Assembly (NCBI RefSeq): GCF_001667265.1
Contig: NZ_LZHW01000022.1
Span: 1-54,684, forward strand
From: Mycobacterium sp. ACS4331
Lineage (GTDB): Bacteria; Actinomycetota; Actinomycetes; Mycobacteriales; Mycobacteriaceae
Length of the DNA: 54,684 nt
Direction: 5' to 3'
The notes beneath the pieces are model-generated. The model was not told the origin of the DNA. It saw only the letters and a list, made by a program, of their open reading frames with translations, and did no database searches. The first letter of the stretch is position 1; the number at the start of each line of letters is the position of its first letter. This document shows positions 1 to 8,629 of the stretch, in pieces. The position numbers and the translations under genes were made by a program.

Positions 1-130
1 CCCCCCCCCCCCGCCCGGCCCGCCCCCCGCCGGGGGGGGCCCCCCCCCCCGCCCCCCCCCCCCCCGGGGGGGGGGCCCCCCCCCCCCCCGCGCGGGCGCG
101 GGGCGGGGGGCGCGGGCCCCGGGGCCGGGG
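1..130. other. Extreme G/C-only low-complexity stretch at window edge
   Basis: This stretch is almost entirely C and G homopolymer runs. It coincides with the Pro-rich linker of the truncated kinase, so part may be real proline codons. Long mononucleotide runs at a contig edge are also typical of low-quality assembly ends. Treat the sequence here as uncertain. Confidence 0.6.
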
Positions 131-1067
131 GTGGGCCGGGAGGCGGTGGTGGGGTGTTCCAGGGCGCCGTGGGCGCGACCGGGGGTGGCACGGTCCCTGA
201 CCCGGGACCCGGCCCCGAGCCCATCGCCGCCGCCCCGCCCTGCAGCACTGCCGCGACCGCATCGGTGAACTCGCGGGCGGTCTGGAAGCGCTCGTCGGGG
301 TTCTTCGCCATTCCCCGGGCGAAGACCGCGTCGATCGCGGGTGGCAGATGTGGCACGTGGTCGGTCAGCCTCGGGATGGGCTGATAGAGGTGCGCGGCCA
401 TCACGGCGTGCATGCCGCCGGCCGAGGCGTACGGCGTCTTTCCCGCCAGCAGCATGAACAGCGAGCACGCCAGGGCGTAGATGTCGGCGCGGCCGTCGAT
501 GCGACCGCCTGACAGCGACTCGGGCGCGGCGTAGGCGACGGTCGCCATGACCGTCCCGGTCATCGTCAGGTTCTCGCTGTCATCGAGCGCGCGGGCGATG
601 CCGAAGTCGGCGAGCAGCGCGCGCTCACCGTCGGGGTCGAGCAGGAAGTTGGCGGGTTTGACGTCGCGGTGCACCAGGTTGCGCCGGTGCGCGTAGTCGA
701 GGGCCTTGGCCACGTCGCCGATGATCGCCACGGCCCGGGTCACCGTCATGCGGTTCTCCTGCAGTTCCTTGAGCGCGTCGCTGCCCGCGACGTACTGCAT
801 GGCGATCCACAGGTGGCCGTCGTCGCTCTCACCGCGGGTGTAGACGGTGACGATGTTCGGGTGGTCCAGCGTGGCGGCCAGGTCGGCCTCGCGCTGGAAA
901 CGGGTGCGGAAGGCGGGGTCGCTGGACAGCTCGCCGCCGAGCACCTTGAGCGCGTCCTGGCGTGGCAGCACCGGGTTGGCGGCCAGGTAGACCGTGCCCA
1001 TTCCGCCGGCGCCGAGAACCCGCAGGATGCGATACCCCGACACCAGGGTGCCTTCGCTGAATGCCAT
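1..1067 (-). CDS. Ser/Thr protein kinase, 3' truncated by window edge
   Basis: Eukaryotic-type Ser/Thr kinase; only the N-terminal catalytic domain and the start of a linker are present. Translation from the ATG at 1067 shows a glycine loop GAGGMGTVY (about residues 19-27), the ATP-binding Lys at about 41, an RD-type catalytic loop VHRDVKPAN (HRD about 133-135) and DFG at about 154-156. After the kinase domain the chain becomes Pro/Gly-rich, as in mycobacterial Pkn juxtamembrane linkers, and stays open to base 1. A transmembrane segment and extracellular sensor probably lie beyond the window, but this cannot be seen. The last 45 or so codons fall in a nearly pure G/C stretch whose sequence may be unreliable. 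It is divergent from mmsA. I cannot assign a specific Pkn name. Confidence 0.9.
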   Translation of the reverse strand, partial: MAFSEGTLVSGYRILRVLGAGGMGTVYLAANPVLPRQDALKVLGGELSSDPAFRTRFQREADLAATLDHPNIVTVYTRGESDDGHLWIAMQYVAGSDALKELQENRMTVTRAVAIIGDVAKALDYAHRRNLVHRDVKPANFLLDPDGERALLADFGIARALDDSENLTMTGTVMATVAYAAPESLSGGRIDGRADIYALACSLFMLLAGKTPYASAGGMHAVMAAHLYQPIPRLTDHVPHLPPAIDAVFARGMAKNPDERFQTAREFTDAVAAVLQGGAAAMGSGPGPGSGTVPPPVAPTAPWNTPPPPPGPPPAPGPAPPAPRPRGGGGGPPPGGGGGGGGGPPRRGAGRAGGG

Positions 1068-1145
1068 CGACGTTCAGCTTATTGGGCTGGCGCGCCACCG
1101 CACGACGTTGCCGCGATCGGACTCTTGCATCGGCCCGAACCGATT

Positions 1146-1163
1146 TACTAGGATATCCAAGTA
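1146..1163. promoter_or_regulatory. Candidate operator: TACTaGGATATCCaAGTA palindrome upstream of mmsA
   Basis: An 18-bp near-perfect palindrome (one mismatched symmetric pair) lies 33 bp before the mmsA start, in the 129-bp divergent gap between the kinase gene and mmsA. Position and symmetry suggest a dimeric repressor site controlling the mmsA operon. The regulator is unknown. Confidence 0.5.
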
Positions 1164-1196
1164 TCTCCTCCGTCACCGACTTCCCTGGGACTTCTC

Positions 1197-2717
1197 ATGA
1201 CCACACAGATTCCGCATTTCATCGACGGTCGCCGCAGCGCGCTCGCCTCGACGCGCACCGCCGACGTGTTCAACCCCAGCACCGGTGAGGTGCAGGCACA
1301 GGTGCTGCTGGCGTCGGCCGCCGACGTCGACACCGCAGTGGCCTCGGCCGTCGAGGCGCAGAAGGAGTGGGCCGCCTGGAACCCTCAGCGTCGCGCCCGC
1401 GTGATGATGAAGTTCATCGACCTGGTCAACCAGAACTCCCAGGAACTGGCCGAACTGCTCTCCATCGAACACGGCAAGACCGTCGCCGACTCGCTGGGCG
1501 ACATCCAGCGCGGCATCGAGGTCATCGAGTTCGCCATCGGCATCCCGCACCTGCTCAAGGGTGAGTTCACCGAGGGCGCCGGCACCGGCATCGACGTCTA
1601 CTCGATCCGCCAGCCGCTGGGCGTCGTCGCGGGCATCACGCCGTTCAACTTCCCGGCGATGATCCCGCTGTGGAAGGCCGGCCCCGCGCTGGCATGCGGT
1701 AACGCCTTCATCCTCAAGCCCTCGGAGCGCGACCCCTCGGTCCCGGTGCGGCTGGCCGAGTTGTTCCTCGAGGCCGGCCTGCCCGCCGGCGTGTTCCAGG
1801 TGGTCCAGGGCGACAAGGAGGCCGTCGACGCCATCCTGACGCACCCCGACATCCAGGCCGTCGGCTTCGTCGGCAGCTCGGACATCGCGCAGTACATCTA
1901 CTCCACGGCCGCGGCCCACGGAAAGCGCTCGCAGTGCTTCGGCGGCGCCAAGAACCACATGATCGTCATGCCCGACGCCGACCTCGACCAGGCGGTCGAC
2001 GCCCTGATCGGCGCCGGCTACGGCAGCGCCGGTGAGCGCTGCATGGCCATCAGCGTCGCCGTGCCGGTGGGCAAGGAGACTGCGGACCGCCTGCGTGCGC
2101 GCCTCGTCGAGCGCGTGAACCAGCTGCGGGTGGGCCACAGCCTGGACCCCAAGGCCGACTACGGCCCGCTGGTCACCGGCGCCGCGCTGGAACGCGTCCG
2201 GGACTACATCGGGCAGGGCGTCGAGGCCGGTGCCGACCTCGTCGTGGACGGCCGCGAGCGCGCCACCGACGAGCTGACCTTCGACGACCAGAGTCTCGAG
2301 GGCGGCTATTTCATCGGCCCCACCCTGTTCGACCACGTCACCACCGACATGTCGATCTACACCGACGAGATCTTCGGGCCGGTGCTGTGCATCGTCAGGG
2401 CGGAGACCTACGAGGAGGCCCTGAGCCTGCCCACCGAGCATGAGTACGGCAACGGCGTGGCGATCTTCACCCGCGACGGCGACACCGCCCGTGACTTCGT
2501 CTCACGGGTGCAGGTCGGCATGGTGGGCGTCAACGTCCCGATCCCAGTTCCGGTGGCCTACCACACCTTCGGCGGCTGGAAGCGGTCCGGCTTCGGCGAT
2601 CTCAACCAGCACGGCCCCGCGTCGATCCAGTTCTACACCAAGGTCAAGACCGTCACCGAGCGGTGGCCGTCGGGCATCAAGGATGGCGCGGAGTTCGTCA
2701 TCCCGACGATGAAGTAG
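1197..2717 (+). CDS. mmsA: Methylmalonate-semialdehyde dehydrogenase (CoA-acylating)
   Basis: NAD-dependent aldehyde dehydrogenase that converts (methyl)malonate semialdehyde to propionyl-CoA/acetyl-CoA with loss of CO2, in distal valine and pyrimidine catabolism. The 506-residue length fits the family. The cofactor region shows PFNFP followed by WKAGPALACGN and LKPSERDPS, a Rossmann stretch around GFVGSS, and the nucleophilic Cys in GSAGERCMA at about residue 282. It is the first gene of a three-gene + operon: the acyl-CoA dehydrogenase starts 10 bp after its stop and mmsB follows. The same trio occurs in M. tuberculosis (Rv0753c-Rv0751c). The ATG at 1197 is the natural start. Confidence 0.95.
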   Translation: MTTQIPHFIDGRRSALASTRTADVFNPSTGEVQAQVLLASAADVDTAVASAVEAQKEWAAWNPQRRARVMMKFIDLVNQNSQELAELLSIEHGKTVADSLGDIQRGIEVIEFAIGIPHLLKGEFTEGAGTGIDVYSIRQPLGVVAGITPFNFPAMIPLWKAGPALACGNAFILKPSERDPSVPVRLAELFLEAGLPAGVFQVVQGDKEAVDAILTHPDIQAVGFVGSSDIAQYIYSTAAAHGKRSQCFGGAKNHMIVMPDADLDQAVDALIGAGYGSAGERCMAISVAVPVGKETADRLRARLVERVNQLRVGHSLDPKADYGPLVTGAALERVRDYIGQGVEAGADLVVDGRERATDELTFDDQSLEGGYFIGPTLFDHVTTDMSIYTDEIFGPVLCIVRAETYEEALSLPTEHEYGNGVAIFTRDGDTARDFVSRVQVGMVGVNVPIPVPVAYHTFGGWKRSGFGDLNQHGPASIQFYTKVKTVTERWPSGIKDGAEFVIPTMK

Positions 2718-2727
2718 GTCGGGAATC

Positions 2728-3888
2728 GTGTTCGAGCTGGACGACGACGAGCGCGTGATCGCCGAGACGGCGGCCGCGTTCGCCGCCAAACGCCTTGCGC
2801 CGCACGCGTTGGACTGGGATGCCGAGAAGCACTTCCCGGTCGACGCGCTGCGCGAGGCGGCGGAACTGGGCATGGGCGCCATCTACTGTTCCGAGGACGT
2901 CGGAGGAAGCGGGCTGCGTCGCCTGGACGCGGTCCGCATCTTCGAGGAGCTCGCGGCGGCCGATCCGGCCATCGCGTCCTTCATCTCCATCCACAACATG
3001 TGCGCCTGGATGGTGGACACCTACGGCACGCTGGAACAGCGCAAGCAGTGGGTGCCGAAACTGGCGTCGATGGAGAGCATCGCCAGCTACTGCCTGACCG
3101 AACCGGGCGCCGGATCGGACGCCTCGGCGCTGCGCACGCGCGCCGTCCGCGACGGTGACTCCTACGTACTCGACGGCGTCAAGCAGTTCATCTCGGGTGC
3201 CGGGACCTCCGATCTCTACGTGGTGATGGCCCGCACCGGAGGCGAAGGCCCGCGCGGCATCTCGGCGTTCGTCGTCGAAAAGGACACGCCCGGACTCAGT
3301 TTCGGACCCAACGAGGCCAAGATGGGGTGGAACGCGCAGCCCACCGCCCAGGTCATCTTCGAGAAGGTGCGGGTTCCTGCCGACGCCCTGCTGGGTGGCC
3401 CCGAGGGCGAGGGAACCGGCTTCGGCATCGCGATGAACGGGCTCAACGGTGGTCGCATCAACATCGCGGCCTGCTCCCTCGGCGGTGCCCGCACCGCGTT
3501 CGAGAAGGCCGCGGCCTACGTGCGGGACAGGGAGGCGTTCGGCGGTTCGCTGATCGACGAGCCCACCATCAGGTTCACCCTCGCCGATATGGCGACGGCC
3601 CTGGAGACATCCCGGATCATGTTGTGGCGCGCCGCATCCGCGCTCGATGCCGGGGCGGCCGACAAGGTCGAGCTGTGCGCCATGGCCAAGCGTTACGTCA
3701 CCGACTCGTGTTACGACGTCGCCGACTCCGCACTCCAGCTGCACGGCGGATACGGATACCTCAAGGAATACGGGCTGGAGAAGATCGTCCGGGATCTGCG
3801 GGTGCACCGAATCCTGGAGGGCACCAACGAAATCATGCGTGTGGTCATCGGACGGGCCGCCGCGGCCCGGGCCCGCGCCAGTGCATAG
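2728..3888 (+). CDS. fadE9: Acyl-CoA dehydrogenase (isobutyryl-CoA dehydrogenase-like, FadE9-type)
   Basis: FAD-dependent acyl-CoA dehydrogenase of 386 residues, probably oxidising isobutyryl-CoA to methacrylyl-CoA in valine breakdown given its neighbours mmsA and mmsB. Family signatures are YCLTEPGAGSDASALRT (about 122-138), the FAD-contact region QLHGGYGYLKEYGLEK, and the catalytic base Glu in LEGTNEIMR at about residue 364. It begins with GTG at 2728, just after mmsA, and mmsB starts 12 bp after its stop. Substrate assignment rests on operon context; other short branched acyl-CoAs are possible. Confidence 0.9.
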   Translation: MFELDDDERVIAETAAAFAAKRLAPHALDWDAEKHFPVDALREAAELGMGAIYCSEDVGGSGLRRLDAVRIFEELAAADPAIASFISIHNMCAWMVDTYGTLEQRKQWVPKLASMESIASYCLTEPGAGSDASALRTRAVRDGDSYVLDGVKQFISGAGTSDLYVVMARTGGEGPRGISAFVVEKDTPGLSFGPNEAKMGWNAQPTAQVIFEKVRVPADALLGGPEGEGTGFGIAMNGLNGGRINIAACSLGGARTAFEKAAAYVRDREAFGGSLIDEPTIRFTLADMATALETSRIMLWRAASALDAGAADKVELCAMAKRYVTDSCYDVADSALQLHGGYGYLKEYGLEKIVRDLRVHRILEGTNEIMRVVIGRAAAARARASA

Positions 3889-3900
3889 AAGGGATCCATC

Positions 3901-4776
3901 GTGACCACTGTCGCTTTCCTGGGACTCGGGCATATGGGCGGCCCGATGGCCGCCAACCTGACCGGCGCCGGCCTCGCCGTGCACGGCTTCGACCCCGTGG
4001 CCGCGCTCAAGGACGCGGCCGCCGCCAACGGCGCGTCGGTGTTCGACAGCGGCGCGGCCGCCGTGGCCGACGCCGACGTCGTGATCACCTCACTGCCCAA
4101 CGGCGCGGTGGTCAAGTCGGTCTACGCCGAGATCCTGCCCGCGGCCAAGTCGGGTGCGCTGCTGATCGACACGTCGACCATCTCGGTCGACGACGCCCGC
4201 GAGATCCATCAGCAGGCCACCTCGGCCGGCCTCGCGCAGATCGACGCGCCCGTCTCGGGTGGCATCAAGGGCGCGACGGCGGGCACGCTGGCGTTCATGG
4301 TCGGCGGCGACTCCGCCGACGTCGATCGGGCTCGCCCGATCCTGGATCCCATGGCGGGCAAGATCATCCACTGCGGCGCCTCGGGCGCCGGCCAGGCCGC
4401 GAAACTGTGCAACAACATGGTGCTCGCGGTGCAGCAGATCGCGGTGGGCGAGGCGTTCGTCCTCGCCGAGAAGCTCGGCCTGCCCGCACAGTCCCTGTTC
4501 GATGTCATCACCGGCGCGACCGGCAACTGCTGGGCCGTGCACACCAACTGCCCTGTCCCCGGCCCCGTTCCGACGTCACCGGCCAACAACGATTTCAAGC
4601 CCGGCTTCGCCACGGCGTTGATGAACAAGGACCTGGGCCTGGCGATGGATGCCGTGAAGTCAAGCGGATCGACCGCGCCGCTGGGCACCCATGCCGCAGA
4701 GATCTACGCCGCGTTCAACGAGGAGCACGCCGACTTGGACTTCAGCGCCGTCATCGAACTGCTCAGGCGGGGCTAG
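3901..4776 (+). CDS. mmsB: 3-hydroxyisobutyrate dehydrogenase
   Basis: NAD-dependent beta-hydroxyacid dehydrogenase that oxidises 3-hydroxyisobutyrate to methylmalonate semialdehyde, the substrate of MmsA. The 291-residue protein starts with the Rossmann motif FLGLGHMGGPMA, has the substrate-binding stretch DAPVSGGIKGATAGTL (about 116-130), and carries the catalytic Lys in GAGQAAKLCNN at about residue 168. The start is GTG at 3901. Its 3' end overlaps the convergent membrane-protein gene by 14 bp. This is the last gene of the mmsA operon. Confidence 0.94.
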   Translation: MTTVAFLGLGHMGGPMAANLTGAGLAVHGFDPVAALKDAAAANGASVFDSGAAAVADADVVITSLPNGAVVKSVYAEILPAAKSGALLIDTSTISVDDAREIHQQATSAGLAQIDAPVSGGIKGATAGTLAFMVGGDSADVDRARPILDPMAGKIIHCGASGAGQAAKLCNNMVLAVQQIAVGEAFVLAEKLGLPAQSLFDVITGATGNCWAVHTNCPVPGPVPTSPANNDFKPGFATALMNKDLGLAMDAVKSSGSTAPLGTHAAEIYAAFNEEHADLDFSAVIELLRRG

Positions 4777-5194
4777 ACCGGATCACCCCGGTGCTCACCC
4801 AGTCGGGTCGGCCTTCGCGTCGGCCGACCCGATTGGCCGCTGCGGCCACCGGTTCGACGACCGTCGACAGCAGGACCACGAGTCCGACGGCCGCGACGGT
4901 CAGCGCCGCGACGCGACGGTCGGCCACCAGCGTGGCGCACTCCCCCGCATAGTCGCTTGCGACGAACGCCGGCCCCGACAACGCCCGCTGCTGGGCGTTG
5001 AGGGCATCCATGCGCTGCGCGGCCGAGGTGTCCTCGTTCCACCCGGTGCCGCAGGCGATCCGGAATCCGCCACGGTCCACCGCACCGAGCTGCAACGGCA
5101 GACACAGCGCCAGCAGTGCCCCGAGCACCGCGGCCGCGCCGAGCAGCCTCAGACCCGTGAACAACGGTCGTCTCACCCCACGAACCCCAGACAT
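4763..5194 (-). CDS. Small membrane protein with two TM segments, unknown function
   Basis: A 143-residue protein with a basic N-terminus, a hydrophobic segment at about 14-38 (LRLLGAAAVLGALLALCLPLQ), a roughly 55-residue loop with two Cys residues (IACGTGW and GECATLV) that could form an extracytoplasmic disulfide, and a second hydrophobic segment at about 95-117. The C-terminus is basic. I recognise no named family. GC and codon pattern match the neighbours, and the reading frame tolerates only a 14-bp convergent overlap with mmsB. The ATG at 5194 has a GAGGGG stretch about 10 bp upstream. Confidence 0.7.
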   Translation of the reverse strand: MSGVRGVRRPLFTGLRLLGAAAVLGALLALCLPLQLGAVDRGGFRIACGTGWNEDTSAAQRMDALNAQQRALSGPAFVASDYAGECATLVADRRVAALTVAAVGLVVLLSTVVEPVAAAANRVGRREGRPDWVSTGVIRSSPA

Positions 5195-5247
5195 CTAGCG
5201 AACCCCTCTACGTAGCTCCCTGCGGAACCGCAGCCGGAGCCAGCAAC

Positions 5248-5257
5248 GTGACGTCAC
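5248..5257. promoter_or_regulatory. Perfect palindrome GTGACGTCAC upstream of membrane-protein gene
   Basis: A perfect 10-bp palindrome lies 53 bp upstream of the small membrane-protein gene, in the 202-bp gap that follows the marR-type gene. A T-rich run (TTTTTT) follows at about 5280. It could be an operator, but the site is short. Confidence 0.25.
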
Positions 5258-5396
5258 AGGACTTTATGCAAACCAACGGGTTTTTTCCAGCCATTGGCGA
5301 ATAATGTGACCGGCCACTCACCCGTAGAACCAGGATCTGGCAGTGTGCTCAGCTACCTGTTCGCGAAGCGTTCATCCGCAGTTCACGAACGGGTCG

Positions 5397-5924
5397 TCAG
5401 AAGTCGCCCGCATGCCGGCGCAACGTCTCGATCGAACCCGACAGCGCGGCGGTCTCCTCGGGCGAGATTCCGATGTCGGCGAACACCTTCTCGTTCAACG
5501 TCACGGTCGCGTCCTCCACGGTGGAGCGGCCGAGGTCTGTGATCTCCACCAGCGTGGTGCGACCGTCGGTCGGATGCGGCACCCGCCGCACCAGCCCGCC
5601 GGCCTCCAACCGCCGGATGGCATGCGTGACGCTCGTGACGTGCACCTGAAGGCGGTCCGAGGCCTTGGTGATCGGCAGCGCGCCGTTGCGGCTGAAGGCC
5701 AGCAGCCTCAGCAGTTCGAACCGAGAGAAGCTCAGATCGTATGGGCGCAGCGCGTTCTCGACCCGGGCCAGCAGGATCTGATGGGCGCGCATGACCGAGG
5801 TGACCGCCACCATGCCGTCGGCGACATCACCCCAGCCGGCCCGCTCCCAATTGAAGCGGGCCTGCGCGATCGGATCGGGCGGCTCGGCGGTCTCGGCCAT
5901 CCGCACATTCATACCCCATGTCAC
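5397..5924 (-). CDS. MarR-family transcriptional regulator (Rv0737-like position)
   Basis: Winged helix-turn-helix regulator of 175 residues. The DNA-binding core includes LSFSRFELLRLLAFSRNGALPITKASDRLQVHVTSVTHAIRRLE, followed by the wing GLVRRVPHPTDGRTTLVEIT, diagnostic of MarR proteins. The GTG start at 5924 overlaps the rslA stop codon as GTGA, so it appears translationally coupled to the sigL-rslA operon. M. tuberculosis has a MarR-like gene (Rv0737) at the same place. The ligand is unknown. An internal start at the later Met before AETAEPP is also possible. Confidence 0.88.
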   Translation of the reverse strand: MTWGMNVRMAETAEPPDPIAQARFNWERAGWGDVADGMVAVTSVMRAHQILLARVENALRPYDLSFSRFELLRLLAFSRNGALPITKASDRLQVHVTSVTHAIRRLEAGGLVRRVPHPTDGRTTLVEITDLGRSTVEDATVTLNEKVFADIGISPEETAALSGSIETLRRHAGDF

Positions 5925-6673
5925 AGGGTGCGCTGCAACAACACGTCCCCGGTGTCGGCCGCGACGATCTGCACCGAGGCGATCTGGTCCATCGGCATCG
6001 ACGTGCTGGCACTCGGCAGCGCCGTCGCGGCCGGCAGGGCCCGCCAGGTCGCCAACCGCGTCCTGCTGCCGTCGCGCCCGACCGCCACCACCGCCAGGGT
6101 GTCACCGGTGTCGTCGGCGTCGTGCCCCTTCGACTCGGCGGTCCAGTCGTGATAGGTGCATTCGAGCTGAATGTGCGTGCCCCAGTCTCGGCTCGACAAC
6201 GCGACCGTGGCCTCGAACTCCGAGGCCACCACAGGCGTCATCGGCATGGCTTCGGCCGTGTCGACGGCCCCGGAGTCGCCGGAGCCGAAGACATCCGAGC
6301 GCAGCGTCACGAACACCGCCAACAGCAGCGCGACGGCCGCGACTGTGGCCACCGCGGCCGTGGCCAGCCGGATCCGACGCCGGCGCGCCCCCACCTTCGC
6401 CAGCAGGTTGTCCAGGAGCCGTTCGGGAGGCGCTGGGGCCGCCATGAGCGTGCCGCAGTCGCCGGCCGCGGCCACCGCCTCGCGATCCAGCAGCGCCAGC
6501 AGCGCCGGCATGCCGCTGATGGCCGACACCGCGTCCCGGCAGCCCCCACAAACCGCAAGGTGGCGTTCGTACTCGTGGCGTTGCGCACTCGACAACGAAC
6601 CCAGGACGTAGGCGGCGTCCCACAGTTCGTACGGATCGGCACCGGTCCCGTGCGCGCCGGCGTCGGCGGTCAT
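5921..6673 (-). CDS. rslA: Zinc-binding anti-sigma factor of SigL (RslA)
   Basis: Membrane-anchored anti-sigma factor, 250 residues. The N-terminal ZAS domain has the H-x3-C-x2-C pattern in RHLAVCGGC, with an upstream His in RHEYERH, which binds zinc and occludes the sigma factor; release under oxidation is known for RslA. One transmembrane helix at about 98-120 (TAAVATVAAVALLLAVFVTL) leads to an extracytoplasmic domain that contains a CTYHDW stretch. The start overlaps the end of sigL by 4 bp (ATGA type), typical for cotranscribed sigma/anti-sigma pairs. Confidence 0.88.
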   Translation of the reverse strand: MTADAGAHGTGADPYELWDAAYVLGSLSSAQRHEYERHLAVCGGCRDAVSAISGMPALLALLDREAVAAAGDCGTLMAAPAPPERLLDNLLAKVGARRRRIRLATAAVATVAAVALLLAVFVTLRSDVFGSGDSGAVDTAEAMPMTPVVASEFEATVALSSRDWGTHIQLECTYHDWTAESKGHDADDTGDTLAVVAVGRDGSRTRLATWRALPAATALPSASTSMPMDQIASVQIVAADTGDVLLQRTL

Positions 6674-7194
6674 CGAGTCACCCCCATCTCCTGCAGTGTC
6701 AGGCGAAGCGCCCGCACCGCGTAGTGCAGTCGCGATTTCACAGTCCCCTCAGCGATGTCGAGATCGGCGGCGATCTGCGCCGTGGTCCAGCCCTGGAAGT
6801 AGGACCGCCGGATCACCGCGCGATGCTCGTCGGACAACCGCGCGAGCGCATCGCCCACCAGCAGCCGATCCAGCGCGGCGTTCACCTCCGCGGCACCGGG
6901 ACCCTCCGGTTCGGGCGCCGACTCCAGCGAGGTGACCTCGCGGCGGAATCGGGCGCTGCGTCGTTCGTCGATGATCATGTTCCTGGCCACGGTGAACAAC
7001 CAGGCCCGCGCCGACCGCTCCCCGTCCTGGGTCACCTCGGGATGCTGCCAGGCCCGCAGCAGCGTCTCCTGCACGACGTCCTCGGCCCGGGACCGGTCGC
7101 CGGTCAGGTGCACGGCATAACGCCACAGCGCGGCGGCGTGCTCGTCGTAGAGCACCCGCATGAGCTCAGGCTCGGGATCATCCTGGTCATACAC
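6670..7194 (-). CDS. sigL: ECF RNA polymerase sigma factor SigL
   Basis: ECF sigma factor of 174 residues. Region 2 (about 10-80) contains DRSRAEDVVQETLLRAW and ARAWLFTVARNMIIDERR; region 4 (about 115-165) contains LSDEHRAVIRRSYFQGWTTAQIAADLDIAEGTVKSRLHYA with its helix-turn-helix. It is called SigL because it is followed by an RslA-type ZAS protein and then a MarR gene, next to mapA-adk-secY, as in M. tuberculosis Rv0732-Rv0737. The GTG at 7194 is the start. A SigL-type promoter sits just upstream, indicating autoregulation. Confidence 0.9.
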   Translation of the reverse strand: MYDQDDPEPELMRVLYDEHAAALWRYAVHLTGDRSRAEDVVQETLLRAWQHPEVTQDGERSARAWLFTVARNMIIDERRSARFRREVTSLESAPEPEGPGAAEVNAALDRLLVGDALARLSDEHRAVIRRSYFQGWTTAQIAADLDIAEGTVKSRLHYAVRALRLTLQEMGVTR

Positions 7195-7217
7195 CGTGTC
7201 ACCAACCTCTCGCCGGT

Positions 7218-7245
7218 GAAACGAGACCGGTGAGCTATCGGTTCA
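7218..7245 (-). promoter_or_regulatory. Candidate SigL-dependent promoter (TGAACC-N16-CGTTTC)
   Basis: On the minus strand TGAACC (7245-7240) is followed after 16 bp by CGTTTC (7223-7218), 24 bp before the sigL start. The spacing and both hexamers match the SigL consensus described for M. tuberculosis (TGAACC, 15-17 bp, CGTgtc). This supports positive autoregulation of sigL-rslA-marR. Confidence 0.7.
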
Positions 7246-7266
7246 AGTGTGCGCCTGCTCAGGTGA

Positions 7267-8073
7267 TCAACCCAGCGGCAAAGTGAGGATCCTCGGCCCG
7301 TCCTCGGTGACCGCGACGGTGTGCTCCCAGTGCGCGGCCCGCGATCCGTCGGTGGTGACGACGGTCCAGTCGTCATCGAGAACCTCGGTGTGGACGGTGC
7401 CGAGTGTGAGCATCGGTTCGATGGCCAGCACCGAGCCGGGCTCCAGGTACGGCCCGCGACCGGGGCGGCCCTCGTTGGGCAGGAACGGATCCATGTGCAT
7501 GCTGCGGCCGATGCCGTGCCCGCCGTAGCCCTCGACGATGCCGTATCTGCGGCCGTACTTGACCTCGGCGGCGCGTGTGCCCCGCTCGATGGCGTGCGAG
7601 ACGTCGGTCAGCCGGTTGCCGGGCAGCATGGCCGCGATACCGGCCTCCATCGAGTCACGGGTCGCCGCCGAGAGCGCCTCGTCGGCCGGGATCAGCTCAC
7701 CGATCCCGAACGTGACCGCGGAGTCGCCATGCCAGCCGTCGACGATCGCTCCGCAGTCGATCGACACCAGGTCACCCGGGGCAAGCACCTCCGACGACGA
7801 CGGGATCCCGTGGACGACGCGGTCGTTGACCGACGAGCAGATGGTCGCCGGGAAGCCGTGATATCCGAGGAACGAGGGGGTGCCACCACCGTCGCGGATC
7901 ACCTGCTCGGCGATCTCGTCGAGGTCCTTGGTGGTCATGCCGGCAGCCGCGGCGCCGCGCACGGCGTTCAGCGCCGCAGCGACCAGACCACCCGCCACGG
8001 CCATGGCGTCGAGCTCGGCCGCGCTCCGCTGCGGGACCACCTTGCGACCCCGCAGGCCCGGGAGCGAAACCAT
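7267..8073 (-). CDS. map: Methionine aminopeptidase, type I
   Basis: Removes the initiator Met from nascent proteins in the cytoplasm. The 268-residue protein shows the pita-bread metal site: [17 protein letters not shown] (two Asp ligands), [10 protein letters not shown] (His ligand), EPMLTLGT and [16 protein letters not shown] (Glu ligands). The frame stays open further upstream into adk, but the ATG at 8073, 10 bp after the adk stop, begins the typical protein (MVSLPGLRG). It is the last gene of the secY-adk-map operon; M. tuberculosis mapA occupies this position. Confidence 0.93.
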   Translation of the reverse strand: MVSLPGLRGRKVVPQRSAAELDAMAVAGGLVAAALNAVRGAAAAGMTTKDLDEIAEQVIRDGGGTPSFLGYHGFPATICSSVNDRVVHGIPSSSEVLAPGDLVSIDCGAIVDGWHGDSAVTFGIGELIPADEALSAATRDSMEAGIAAMLPGNRLTDVSHAIERGTRAAEVKYGRRYGIVEGYGGHGIGRSMHMDPFLPNEGRPGRGPYLEPGSVLAIEPMLTLGTVHTEVLDDDWTVVTTDGSRAAHWEHTVAVTEDGPRILTLPLG

Positions 8074-8083
8074 GAAGAACCGC

Positions 8084-8629
8084 CTAGATGCCGAGCGCCG
8101 TGAGGGCGCGCGCGAAGACCTCGTCCAGCGCGCCGACGGCGTCGACCGTCTTGACGGCGTCGCCGTAGTGATCGAGCAGCGGTGCGGTCTCATCGCGGTA
8201 GACCCGCATCCGGTTGCGGATGACGTCCTCGGTGTCGTCGGCGCGACCGCGGCCCTTGAGCCGAGCCACCAGTTCGTCCTCGGGGACCCGGAACTCCAGC
8301 ACGGCGTCGAGCGCCAGGCCACGCTTGGCCAGCATCTCGGCCAGCGCCTCGGCCTGCTCCACCGAACGGGGGTAGCCGTCGAGGATGAAGCCGTTGGCCG
8401 CATCCGCGTCGTCGAGCCGATCGTCCACCAGCGCGTTGGTCAGCGCCGCGGGTACGAGGTTGCCTGCGTCCAGGTACTTCTTGGCTTCCAGACCCAGTTC
8501 GGTCTCGTTGCTGATGTTGTGCCGGAACAGGTCGCCGGTCGAGATCTGCGGGACGCCGAGCTTCTCCGCGAGCTTGACCGCCTGGGTCCCCTTGCCCGCA
8601 CCGGGCGGACCGAGCAAAACGATTCTCAC
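8084..8629 (-). CDS. adk: Adenylate kinase
   Basis: Catalyses ATP + AMP = 2 ADP. The 181-residue short-form enzyme has the P-loop [10 protein letters not shown] at residues 7-16, the AMP-binding [11 protein letters not shown], the signature [14 protein letters not shown] and the LID-region [17 protein letters not shown]. The short LID lacks the four-Cys zinc site, as in other actinobacteria. The start overlaps the secY stop by 4 bp, and map follows 10 bp downstream, so the three genes form one coupled operon. Confidence 0.96.
   Translation of the reverse strand: MRIVLLGPPGAGKGTQAVKLAEKLGVPQISTGDLFRHNISNETELGLEAKKYLDAGNLVPAALTNALVDDRLDDADAANGFILDGYPRSVEQAEALAEMLAKRGLALDAVLEFRVPEDELVARLKGRGRADDTEDVIRNRMRVYRDETAPLLDHYGDAVKTVDAVGALDEVFARALTALGI

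Noticed and set aside
1173..2441. 422-codon open frame on the minus strand
   Set aside because: Antisense to mmsA; Val/Asp/Gly/His-rich shadow composition and no motifs.
3327..4952. 541-codon open frame on the plus strand
   Set aside because: Lies out of frame across the acyl-CoA dehydrogenase and mmsB; Arg/Gly/Pro-rich and without family motifs.
5918..6724. 268-codon plus-strand frame opposite rslA
   Set aside because: Antisense to the zinc-binding anti-sigma gene; low-complexity shadow composition.
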